Shown piece after piece: positions 16,894 through 42,782 of a stretch of DNA of 64,000 nt. The notes under the pieces were generated by a model that searched no databases, had not been told where the DNA came from, and saw nothing but the letters and a program-made list of their open reading frames with translations. Origin of the DNA: Amoebidium appalachense (lineage: Eukaryota > Ichthyosporea); the NCBI GenBank assembly GCA_963693365.1, contig CAVNZM010000001.1, positions 16,988,001 to 17,052,000 on the forward strand. Direction: 5' to 3'. Numbering within the stretch: the first letter of the stretch is position 1; the number at the start of each line of letters is the position of its first letter. The position numbers and the translations under genes were made by a program.

Positions 16894-17023
16894 CTTGAAT
16901 TAGACGGTGCATGCTGATGCCTTTTTTGGGCTGGATGAATTCCTCATGCCAAATCTTGGCGCCAACTTCAAAAGGATGACGGTCACATGGCATAGTGGAA
17001 CGCGCCTCCCAGTCACCCTTGAG
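16894..17023 (-). CDS. Candidate isolated exon, unknown product
   Basis: The exon lies between an acceptor (GTTCACAG) and a donor (GTAGAC) on the minus strand. It is open in phase 0 and ends in phase 1. The translation LKGDWEARSTMPCDRHPFEV then GAKIWHEEFIQPKKGI looks protein-like, with mixed composition, no simple repeat and sensible codon use. It lies upstream of the cyclophilin start and in the same orientation, but no partner exon was found. I do not recognise the family. It could be chance, or a remnant. Confidence 0.3.
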
Positions 17024-18058
17024 CTGTGAACAGTGACGTAAGCTGTAGAACCAGATCCGCAATGGTGGGGACTGGTGCAAAATGTTTGATCAGATCAGCT
17101 GACAGCTGCCTCATAAACAGTACTAGATCTGGTACTACGGAAAATACGTGAGGCATAAAAAACCGCAAACAGGGATTTCAAGAAACCCAAAGAAAATAAC
17201 AAATAAACAATATGCTTTAAAGTAAACTACAAATATTGAGGTACTCTATACGTTTTTACTATTTTTTCTTATTTTTTTGATTAATTCTAGCGATAGGTCT
17301 TATGATCAGATTGATCATGTTTTGCTATAGCATTGCGAGCTCAGAAGAAAAACATCTCGCTCACTCTCCTTTCTGCAGGAAAAAAATAAAAAAATTTAAA
17401 CAGGGATTGTAGTCAACCAAAAATATATTCTAAAAATGTCAGTTTTAATGCACCAACCAGAATTGTTTGTTTGTCTATAAGCCTTGAGTAACCCTACTTA
17501 CAACCTAACGGTTGCTTTTGGTTGTCTCTTGCCGCTCCAAGTCACGCAAAGTTCAGATCCCGTAGTTCAGGGTTCGAATCGGATCGCCTCGCGGAACCCT
17601 TAGCCGCGGCGCCGCTTCAAATTACCCATAGCTATTTTTCTTTTTCTTTTTAGCTACATTCGTATCTAAGATATTATTGTCTTCTTATATGCATCTGTAC
17701 GTAATTAATGATCAAGCTAAAGTACTGTATAAGGAAACCTTTTGTGAGCAAGCTTTTGAGGGTTGACAATAACAATAGCTATACTTGTTTTCCGGTATAA
17801 AGTAAAATCGATTCGGAAATCAACTATATCCCAGTCCCAAATGATTTATTCAACCGACCGTTTGTTGGCCAATCGAACACCAAAATTCGTGCTTTAATGC
17901 GCTGTTGTACATTTATTCAATGTGGAGATTTTTTGCCCTAGTCTAATTAGGCGGCTCGCGACCCTATAACTATAGATGCCCACTGTGGTGGAACACGGGA
18001 TCCGGAGTCTGACCTGTGCACGTGTGTATGTATGCCACGGTGTGTATGTGTGTGCGTG

Positions 18059-18128
<70 letters not shown>

Positions 18129-18199
18129 GGTGTGTGCGTGTGTGCGTGTGTGCGTATGTGCGTGCGTGCGTGTGTGTACAGTATGTGTGTGTGTGCGTG

Positions 18200-18248
<49 letters not shown>

Positions 18249-19635
18249 ACCTTGTTGGGTAGAGGTACTAATATTAGGCTGTTGGCCTTGGTGCCTGTAC
18301 ATACCTCATAACAGCTCACATGCCGCGTCGACAGTAAACAGCACGTCAACCCGTTTTTTGTTTGAGGATGACACGCTCTGGGCGGACGAACGGCAAGTCT
18401 TAAGTGAAATTGCATAGCATCTCTGAATCACGTTGCCCTCATTTAAATTCGTGGAACGCGGCATGCTACAAAGGGCATACGCACCCACTAGACAGCCAGG
18501 CTTGCGAATCCTTCCTTGCAGCTTCAAAAAGTTGACTGCTGCAATAAAATAGGCGAGGGTGAGATCATGGTGCTGCTCGTTATTATTATGTTTGTTACTT
18601 ACACCTAACGAGATGTATGGTCTATATATTCTAGTAAGCATGTGCACTTGTTGTTTTGAGCAACTTTTGGCTGGGAAAGAAAGTGCTAATCGCAAGGCTC
18701 CCTTATATACCTTGGCGCATCAGCGATGCAGCCTCAGGCAGAATCTTTGCAATTGGCCAAAAGCAGATTTGCTTAAACCCGGAGGGTAGGAGGGTGCATC
18801 AATCCTTTTGCTCGGTTGGGTTGAAAGTGAGCGCTGAAATTAGTCAAACGCTGTGTGTGAGAGTGCATGTTGTACATGTAGGCATCAGAAATCTATGCAT
18901 GGCTGGCGCTCAATGCTCAACTAGAACCTGCCCTCCACTCCCCCCCGTCCCCCCACTTCCCCCTCCCCCCCCCCCCCCTCAGCCTGCTGCTGCCGCCGGC
19001 CGCCACCACCACCACCAACAACAACAACACACGCGCGCGCTTACACACATATGTACACACACACATGCGTGCGTGCGTTGCGCGCTGGGGAATACATTTT
19101 TAGAGAGGGCAAAATGGGGGGGGAGATGGGGACGGAGGGGAGGAGGGAAAACTGATGTTGAAGCATAAAGAACAGCAAGGAGGCACGCCCACATTCATAT
19201 CACATAAAAACGTGCTGGAAACTTCTGTTGTAATGCCCGGAAGCCCAATTCGTATGCACGTTACGTCTGCGCACACCCCGTACACACCTGCCAATCAAAA
19301 GCCCACAGGCACACCCACCAACAACGCCCCCGTGCGTAAGACCAAGCTTCCAGTACAACATGCCATTTCGAAAGATGTACAAACGCACGCCCACAAGTTC
19401 CCTCATACACACACACATGCACACACACGCAAGGACGCACACGGGTGCGCGCGGGCGCGCACACTACACATACTCACTCACTCACTCACACATAGACTCA
19501 CACACACATGTGCGCGCGCACATACACTCACACCCAGCCACACATGCTCCGTACATAAGTACACACACACGCACACGCACACGCGCACACACGCGCACAC
19601 ACACGCACATGCACACACACGAACACACACCACAC

Positions 19636-19672
<37 letters not shown>

Positions 19673-20587
19673 GTGACAGGCACACACACACACATCAAAC
19701 ACACACGCACACACACAGACACCGTGACACGCACACCCGCACATGAATTTCATTGTGCGCGCACACACATACCAACAAAAAAAAAGAGTCCCAGCAGAGA
19801 GAGCCTCTGAAAGGGGAGATAGAGAAAGAAGCGGGGGGGTGGGGGGGGAGGGGGGGGAGGGGGTGGAGGGGGAGAGAGGGAGAGGGAGAGGGACTTAGTG
19901 CGGGGAGGGGAGGGGGGGGGAGGGGGGGGGGGGGGGGGGGGGGGGGGAGAGAGAGAGAGAGAGAGGGGGGGGGGGGGGGAGGGGCCGGGAGGGGAAGGAG
20001 GGAGGGAGGGCCGGTAGGAGAGACAAGGGGCGGTGGGGAAGAGGCAGGGAATAAGGGAGGGAGGGAGGGGGGAGAGGGGGGAGGAAGGGAACGTGGAGGT
20101 GGAGAGGCGGAGGGATAGAAATGCGGAGGGAGCTGGGAGGGAAGTAAAAAGGGGGAAGTGTAAGATAATCCTACATAGAAGAAAGGGAGAAATCTTGATT
20201 AAGACCAAGAAGGAGAAAGAGGAGGTCCTGGAGAGAAAATCTTTTAACATTTAATTACAGCAGGAAAACATGAGGGGTGGGCGCCTGTGCACACCCAGAC
20301 AGGGCCCCGTTCTCTCATCTCTTTCTTCTCTTTTAGTAAGTGTGCTCACCGGCACGGTACACACAATATGCAACGGCCCCCTGATCGGCGGGATTCAGAG
20401 CCTTGTCGAAGGAACATACAAAAATACAAGGCCAGCAAATCTTTCGGAAAAAGCATTCTTGCATTTAAATTCTATAGAAACAATACAACAGCATACTCAC
20501 TCTGACTCTTAGGAGACGTGCTCATTTAATGAGCGGCTAATTCCGAATCAACTACCAACACCATTGAACCTTAAAAACATCAGGGTG

Positions 20588-20590
<3 letters not shown>

Positions 20591-20632
<42 letters not shown>
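20591..20632 (+). repeat. Pure poly-C tract
   Basis: This is an uninterrupted run of about 42 C, followed by ACCCACCC words and an A-rich segment. It lies just beyond the 3' end of the minus-strand ZZ/EF-hand gene. Confidence 0.9.
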
Positions 20633-20633
<1 letters not shown>

Positions 20634-20778
20634 CCCACCCACCCACACACACCCATACACACCAAGAAAAAAGAAAGAAAAAAAGAGAACGAAAGAAAAA
20701 GAAAAAAGAAAGAAACCTAAGCACAAGCCTAACATCGTACAGTACTATCGTCATTCATGCACACGTCTCTCTTTGGCC

Positions 20779-37025
<16,247 letters not shown>

Positions 37026-37352
37026 TCTTCTTCCTCTATGCAGCTATATTTGTCACCTTGCATAAACACTGATGCCCTCAAAAAAACTCTATATGGCCCT
37101 TCCCGCTTCATAGAATCTCACAGGCAGCTCCATGCCGGGAAGTGTGTGCTGTTGAACGATGACCCTAACAACAAGTGCTGGATTCAATCAAAAAAGACCG
37201 ACGGAAGTAGCGTGTAGCGTTACAGCAAGCACCACACATCTATTTGAAGTAGCACATCCGTATTTATATACAAGACTCTTGCACAGAACAAGCTTTTTTT
37301 TTTTTTTTTGGAGAATTGGGTCTTTTGGTGGCGGCTCTGAGCTGTGATTTGA

Positions 37353-37360
37353 TGACGTCA
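37353..37360. promoter_or_regulatory. Palindromic TGACGTCA (CRE/bZIP-type motif) upstream of the ZZ/EF-hand gene
   Basis: This is a perfect CRE palindrome about 330 bp upstream of the ATG at 37025, in unique DNA free of microsatellites. The same octamer occurs by chance elsewhere, for example inside coding exon 10 near 27791, so a regulatory role is only a suggestion. Confidence 0.25.
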
Positions 37361-37584
37361 TATCCTGTAATTCCGAAGAGTTCCATTCTTTGCAACTTTG
37401 GCAAAGTTTCCGTTGACACGGCCGAGTCAGAAACCCCCATTTTTGCTTTCATTTGTTATCGGCATTATATATGTTGTATTTTCTGCTGATATGCAAAAAT
37501 AATATTCGCACGAGCTCAATGAATTTTCACACAAAAGAAAGGTTTCCAAAGGTGGCCGGTCCAGCAGACCTGCACGTGTTTTGA

Positions 37585-37586
<2 letters not shown>

Positions 37587-37654
<68 letters not shown>
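37587..37654 (+). repeat. Pure poly-C tract, about 68 nt
   Basis: This is the longest or equal-longest homopolymer in the window, lying between unique DNA and a CCCTCC-rich segment. Confidence 0.9.
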
Positions 37655-37655
<1 letters not shown>

Positions 37656-37849
37656 CTTTCCCTCCGAGTAAACATTCCATATATCCCCCCTCCCTCCCGG
37701 CCTCCTCCCCCTCCCGCCCTCCCTCCCCCATACCCGCCTCCCCCTCACCCAAGGGCCCCCCATGGGCTGTCAGGGTCATCCTTCTTTTGTGGCTGAATAC
37801 GCTTTTGAAATTTCCTTTTTCCCTTTTTTTGAGGGAGGGGGAGGAGGGG

Positions 37850-37862
37850 GGGAGTTAGGCGT

Positions 37863-37897
<35 letters not shown>

Positions 37898-38130
37898 AGG
37901 ATTGGGGATGACTTGTCATCAGTAAGGGTTGGATGATCAACCCCCCCCGCCCTCCCCCTTCCCCCTTTTTCTTCTTTTCTTTTTTCTTTTTCTTTTTTTT
38001 TGGGGGGGGGGGGGGAAGGAGGGGGGGGGGGGGGGGGGGGATTCGGAGTAACTTGTCCACATAACTAGTTAATCAGGGTTGGATGATCGACCCCCACGAA
38101 CCCCACTCCCCCCTCCCCCCGGGGGGAGGG
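37850..38130 (+). repeat. Tandem duplication, about 150-bp unit
   Basis: Two units share, in order, a G-run, a GATT.GG block, AACTTGTC or GACTTGTC, then CAGGGTTGGATGATC or AAGGGTTGGATGATC and a C-rich end. They are at 37860-37950 and 38010-38110. Confidence 0.65.
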
Positions 38131-38514
38131 GGGAGGGGGGGAGAGGGGAGGGAGAGGGGAGGAGGGGGGAACAGGAGGGTGGCCCTCCCAAAAGAGCAAA
38201 CACATTGAATTTGCTACACACAAACACACACTGACACACACAATCCACACACACCATCTCATGCGCGCACATATGCCGTAACGGTAATACACGCAGCACA
38301 CTGCCGCAAACGCACAGCTGTCCACAATGCACACAACCCGGCATTGCAGTGAAAAAAAAAACACAACGTAACAAACTCAGTCTGCAGAGACCTTCTGCGT
38401 CGCTCTATGAGGACAAACGGTGGATTGTCCAAATCTACCCGGTGAGTGTTTCGATCTGCTGAATATTGTGTGTGACGTTACTTGTGTGTGCGTGTGTATG
38501 TGTGTGTATGACGT

Positions 38515-38559
<45 letters not shown>

Positions 38560-39031
38560 CGCGCACGCGCGCCAGCGCGTACGGTGTGTGTGTTTGCCGG
38601 TATGTGTGTGCGTGTGTGTCACAGTGTGTGGATGCATGCATCTGTGTGCATTGTTTTGTGTTGTGTGTGTGGGCCACGGGGACGTAACTCAGTATACGGT
38701 GTGCTGCATGACATGGTGTGTCTGTGTATCTGTGTGTGTGTGTGGGTGTGTGAGTGTGTGTTTTGGGGGGAGAGGGGGAGCCTCAGGGGGGGTGGGGGTG
38801 TGTGGAGGGGTGGCGTCGGGGGGAGGGGTTAGGGGGATGGGGTGGGTGGATGAATCTGAAACTAGAAACATTTGTGTGCCAAGGTCTGTGCGTGTGTGTG
38901 TATGCGCGCGCGCTCGTGAGCCCACGTGTGCATGCGTGCATGCTTGTGTTACGGTTTGTGTGTGTGTGTGTGTGCGCGCGCGCACACACGCATGTACATG
39001 TGTGTGCGTGCGTGTGTGTGAAGGGAAACCT

Positions 39032-39078
<47 letters not shown>

Positions 39079-39624
39079 GGGGGGCTCGTTGAGAAATGTT
39101 ACACCATGATAAACACTATACTTGGCCAATCGAACCAATGATCATCGTTTATATATCTGATTCAATGATTATGTAGCTATATTCTCAGTTGACCGCACAG
39201 GATTATTTGGCCATTCAGCACCAACAGCAAACACGGATATGTGTATGAATCACGTATTAATTAATAAGTTAACTGATTATATATGGTGGCAGGTTGCTAC
39301 TATTTATATCTTTTATCAGACGCAACTTGTGGGGCACTATGGTGAATGTGTACCGCCACACTAAATTCATCAGCAAACGTATTTAAACTACACTTTTAAA
39401 CTAATAGCATCAGCTCTAGCTCTCCTGCTCTTAAGGTCCTTAAGAGGACATAGATCACACAAAAGATGGTAAAAAGATAGGAGCATAAAAACTTTAACAG
39501 CTGGTTTATGGACGATTACATGCACCTGCTTGACTTAAGCTTCGTCCTTCCTCTGACGGTTACTTCAACAAATCACCGCAATCAAAAGTAGCCAAAACGT
39601 GCCTTCGTGCCTTAAACATGATTT

Positions 39625-42327
39625 TCAAAACAGTGACAAATTGAGTGGCAGCAAGGCTGGCCCGGGTGCCTGGCCCATATTTTCGACCTCCAACCGTTGG
39701 CGTTTAGGCTGACCCCCGCGCATCATCTCCATCGACTGACCCACCAGCCCATTGAACAGCAGTGGCTCATTCGATTCATTTGGTGAGATCGGTCGATTCC
39801 GATTACCGCTGCTTAATGCCGTCAGCAGGTGTGCAGCCGCAACCGCACCCCCCATCTGCTGGCCATCGTTTGAAAATCCGCCAACACCCATAGGCTGTCC
39901 CCCCCGAGGGGAAGAATTCCTAAGTTGAGGCGCCTGGGTGCTTGGGCCGAACCCCCCCGAGGGGCCCATCAACTGAGGCCCACGCACGGTGCTGCTCCGG
40001 CTGCCGTTGGTGAGAGAGGCCGTGGGCTGGCCACACGGATTGGCCATGAGCCCTGTGGGCTGGCCCCTTCCAGCACCGCGATTGGTCAGCTGGGCCGGTG
40101 CTGCACTCTGATTGGATGAGAATCCAACCGTCTCTTGGGCAGGGGCCGGGTAGTGTTGCTGGGGGGACACCATGTACCCGTGCCCAGTGGTTGGGGGGGA
40201 TGGGGTATACGGGAAGCCTTGCTGCTGTGTGGGGTGTGTAGGATAGTCCCCCCACTGGCCCATTGCCTTCCCCCCTTGCTGCTGCGCCTGTTGTTTCTGT
40301 GCAAACATTTCACCCCCATGTGTGGCCGCAACCCCAGCCCGTTGCTGATTGGCCCCCACACGCTCCTGCCTGCGCTTGCGCTCATGGGCCTGCTCGTGCC
40401 GGCGTAAGGTTGTAAGATCCGCAAACCGCTTCTCACACCCGGGGGTCTTGCAAGCGTACGGTTTCTCCCCCGTATGTGTGCGCATGTGGTTGTTGAGTTG
40501 GGAGGACGTCGTAAACCGTTTGCCGCACCCTGGTGCCTGGCACCCGAAAGGCTTCTGGCCGGTGTGGATGCGTGTGTGTCGCACGAGATCACTGCTCGTG
40601 GTAAAACTTTTGCCGCACCCGTCGTACTTACACGCATACGGCCGTTCACCCGTGTGGGTGCGCATGTGAGCTGTGAGGTTGCTCAGCCCGGAGAACCCTT
40701 TTCCACACACGTTGCACACCCGTGGCTTGTCGTGGGCTGCGTGGGACCGGCTGTGCGAGGACAAACTGGTCGGCTCGGAAAACCTCTTGTTGCAGCCCTG
40801 CACATCGCAATGGTAGGGCTTCTCTGCTATGTGGGTTTTGCTGTGCGCCGCAAGTTTGCTTGGGAGGGTAAACGCCTGGCCACAATCCGGGTGCTTGCAC
40901 AAGTACGGCCGGTCGTCAAGGTGTGATTCTAGGTGCTGGTGGAAGGCGGTAGGATCCGGGAGGGGTTTTTGCGCCAACTTGCAGCCGTGCCAAAAACACA
41001 CCCATTCACCGTTGGTGGTGTGGCTGTGGGTTTGGGCCAGGTGGTTGTAAAGAGTGGACCGGTCTTCCAACTCCACACCGCACCCATCCCACGCGCACGC
41101 AACCGACGAATCGCTTTGTGTGAAGACGGGTTTGGATGCATCGGGATCTGGTTTGGGGAAGTCATGCATGTCTGTGTGACGGCTGTAGTTGTTGCTGTCG
41201 TCATGCGACAACGTCTCCTCGTGATCGTGCGATTCGCTGGGTTTGTAGCTCGCCAATAGCGTACGATGGAGCCCGAAATCTAGATCCCCATAGACACTTG
41301 CATCACTGCGCGTCCGCTTCAACTGTTGTTGTGTTTGCCGCGCTTGTGCTTGATGCTGTGGCGATGGGAATAAACCGTTATAGAACCCCCCCTTCCCGAC
41401 TTTTCCGTTTAGAATTTGCGGCGCCGATGCATAAGGTGTGGGACTTTGTGTTGTTGGTTTTTGGGGTTGCGCTGTTTGCATCGTCTCCTGCCTAAGCCCA
41501 TTGGTGCCGTTAATCTGTTGTGCCTGGGTGGCCATACCACCCAACATCATAGTCTGTGCTGGGTATGTACCAAACGCAGGCAGGGACCCAGGTTTAGGGA
41601 TGTTTGTAGGCCGGCTTGCCTTGCTTGTACCCGACGTGTTTGTAGACGGGGTCGTGCTCCCATTCCGGTTCGACCCGCTGTTAAATCCCGTCGATCCTGA
41701 AAAATCCGACCCACTCCCTCCCAACAAATTCTCGCCGAGAAGCCACAGTTGTGTCGGATGGTCTGGGGCCGTGCTGTGTAGGGGCAAAGTAGAGGTCGGC
41801 TGGCACCCGGCCGTGGGTTTCTGGGCCTCAACTGCCGAAGCGGTGGCGGCCTGTTGCTGCTGCTGCTGTGATTGGTAGAGGTGGTTCTCCAGTTGCCTTA
41901 ATTGGAAATCCTGCTGGGCCTGCTCGCGCCTGGCCTGCTCCCTCTGTGCCAGCTCTGTCTGCAGCTGCGCCAGCTGCTGCTTTTTGCGCAAATCCTCCAG
42001 CTGCACCCGGTATGCATCCTGCTGCTCGCGCTGCTGCTGCTGCAAGATCTGCTGTTGGAGCTGCAGCTGATTGGTCAGCGAGGACAAAAAATAATTCGGA
42101 GTCAAAATGGGTGGGAGCTGGCTCGTGTACCCAAGACTCGTCGCCGCTGGGATGACGTTGCTAACAGCGCTTGCTGTCGGTTCTACCTTAACCCCTGGGC
42201 CTGGGCCGTAGAATGTAGGGACGGGGTTGACCGACCCCAAATCGAGGCTGGTGTCGGTGGCTGCCCCAACCTCGGGCGCTTTAGACTCGGTCAGCGCCCG
42301 CACCAACCGGGATGATGGCTGGGCCAT
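39625..42327 (-). CDS. C2H2 zinc-finger protein, eight fingers, intronless, 900 aa
   Basis: This is a likely nuclear DNA-binding regulator. A single uninterrupted reading frame has its ATG at 42327 and its stop at 39625-39627. Residues 1-80 are Ser/Pro-rich with a VKVE motif (about 46-49) that fits a SUMO site. A Gln-rich coiled coil spans about 82-152. Residues 160-405 are low-complexity Gln/Ser/Thr/Pro. Fingers occupy about 411-650. The first two have the longer C-x4-C spacing and Trp (CAWDGC, CFWHGC) of GLI/ZIC-type paired fingers; fingers 3-8 are classical. Fingers 5-8 carry TGERP, TGQKP and TGEKP linkers, so sequence-specific binding is expected. The C-terminal 250 residues are Gly/Gln/Pro-rich. 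It is the only multi-hundred-residue gene here without introns or microsatellites. The exact orthologue is not clear to me. Confidence 0.92.
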   Translation of the reverse strand: MAQPSSRLVRALTESKAPEVGAATDTSLDLGSVNPVPTFYGPGPGVKVEPTASAVSNVIPAATSLGYTSQLPPILTPNYFLSSLTNQLQLQQQILQQQQREQQDAYRVQLEDLRKKQQLAQLQTELAQREQARREQAQQDFQLRQLENHLYQSQQQQQQAATASAVEAQKPTAGCQPTSTLPLHSTAPDHPTQLWLLGENLLGGSGSDFSGSTGFNSGSNRNGSTTPSTNTSGTSKASRPTNIPKPGSLPAFGTYPAQTMMLGGMATQAQQINGTNGLRQETMQTAQPQKPTTQSPTPYASAPQILNGKVGKGGFYNGLFPSPQHQAQARQTQQQLKRTRSDASVYGDLDFGLHRTLLASYKPSESHDHEETLSHDDSNNYSRHTDMHDFPKPDPDASKPVFTQSDSSVACAWDGCGVELEDRSTLYNHLAQTHSHTTNGEWVCFWHGCKLAQKPLPDPTAFHQHLESHLDDRPYLCKHPDCGQAFTLPSKLAAHSKTHIAEKPYHCDVQGCNKRFSEPTSLSSHSRSHAAHDKPRVCNVCGKGFSGLSNLTAHMRTHTGERPYACKYDGCGKSFTTSSDLVRHTRIHTGQKPFGCQAPGCGKRFTTSSQLNNHMRTHTGEKPYACKTPGCEKRFADLTTLRRHEQAHERKRRQERVGANQQRAGVAATHGGEMFAQKQQAQQQGGKAMGQWGDYPTHPTQQQGFPYTPSPPTTGHGYMVSPQQHYPAPAQETVGFSSNQSAAPAQLTNRGAGRGQPTGLMANPCGQPTASLTNGSRSSTVRGPQLMGPSGGFGPSTQAPQLRNSSPRGGQPMGVGGFSNDGQQMGGAVAAAHLLTALSSGNRNRPISPNESNEPLLFNGLVGQSMEMMRGGQPKRQRLEVENMGQAPGPALLPLNLSLF

Positions 42328-42746
42328 AGTATGTGTGTCCTACTTGCTGGTGCTGCTGGGAGGGGTCGGTTAGTCAGAATGCGAGCAATTCACTAGCTTA
42401 TTAGCTGCAGATGGATGCCAAACTAAGGTGCGTTGGGGGGGGGGGGGGGGGGGGGAGGGGGGGGGGGGAAGGGGGGGAGGAGGTGGGAGGAGAAGAGAAA
42501 GGTCGCTAAGCACGACCACCGACCACCACTGACCGGTCAAAATTCATGTCAAAAGAATCTTCCTGTCTTCTCTCCCAACACACCGCCACGTACTTGGTTC
42601 TGTTTCAACAAAGGCATAATCGCAGCAGGAGCTAACACGCATACACGTGTTCACATTCAGGACACAGACGGCAAATCATCGCACAGGTCACATCAAACTT
42701 CATAAGCAGTTTACTCCCCCCCCCCCCCCCCCCCCCCTTCCCCCCG

Positions 42747-42782
<36 letters not shown>

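Larger units (their letters stand above)
16369..20778. other. Intergenic stretch: AT-rich unique DNA, then GT/CA, poly-G and GGA-rich blocks
   Basis: From 16480 to 17900 there is AT-rich unique DNA holding one candidate exon (listed separately). A GT array and then a poly-G tract lie at about 18059-18126 and 18201-18247. From 18300 to 18900 there is unique DNA. A degenerate CA/CG-rich belt spans 19020-19760, with purine-rich GGA/GA blocks at 19800-20130. A roughly 42-nt poly-C tract lies at 20591-20632. No complete gene was recognised. Confidence 0.65.
37026..39624. other. Intergenic stretch between the ZZ/EF-hand start and the zinc-finger gene 3' end
   Basis: From 37026 to 37580 there is unique DNA upstream of the ZZ/EF-hand ATG. 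Then come a roughly 68-nt poly-C tract (37587-37654), a G-run-rich duplicated block (37850-38140), a GT/GC-rich belt (38440-39020) and a roughly 44-nt poly-G tract (39033-39077). From 39080 to 39624 there is AT-rich unique DNA, probably the 3' flank of the zinc-finger gene. No gene recognised. Confidence 0.7.

Noticed and set aside
17520-17620. tRNA-like GGTTCGAATCGG word
   Set aside because: The T-stem does not pair, the acceptor stem has no partner upstream, and no A box lies at the right distance.
18290-18420. Possible exon with GAG/GTATGT donor on the minus strand, or a terminal exon on the plus strand (FEDDTLWADERQVLSEIA)
   Set aside because: Both readings are plausible but mutually exclusive, and neither has a partner exon or recognisable family.
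37353-37360. CRE palindrome as proof of cAMP/bZIP control
   Set aside because: The octamer also appears inside coding sequence near 27791. A single motif without expression data is not evidence of regulation.
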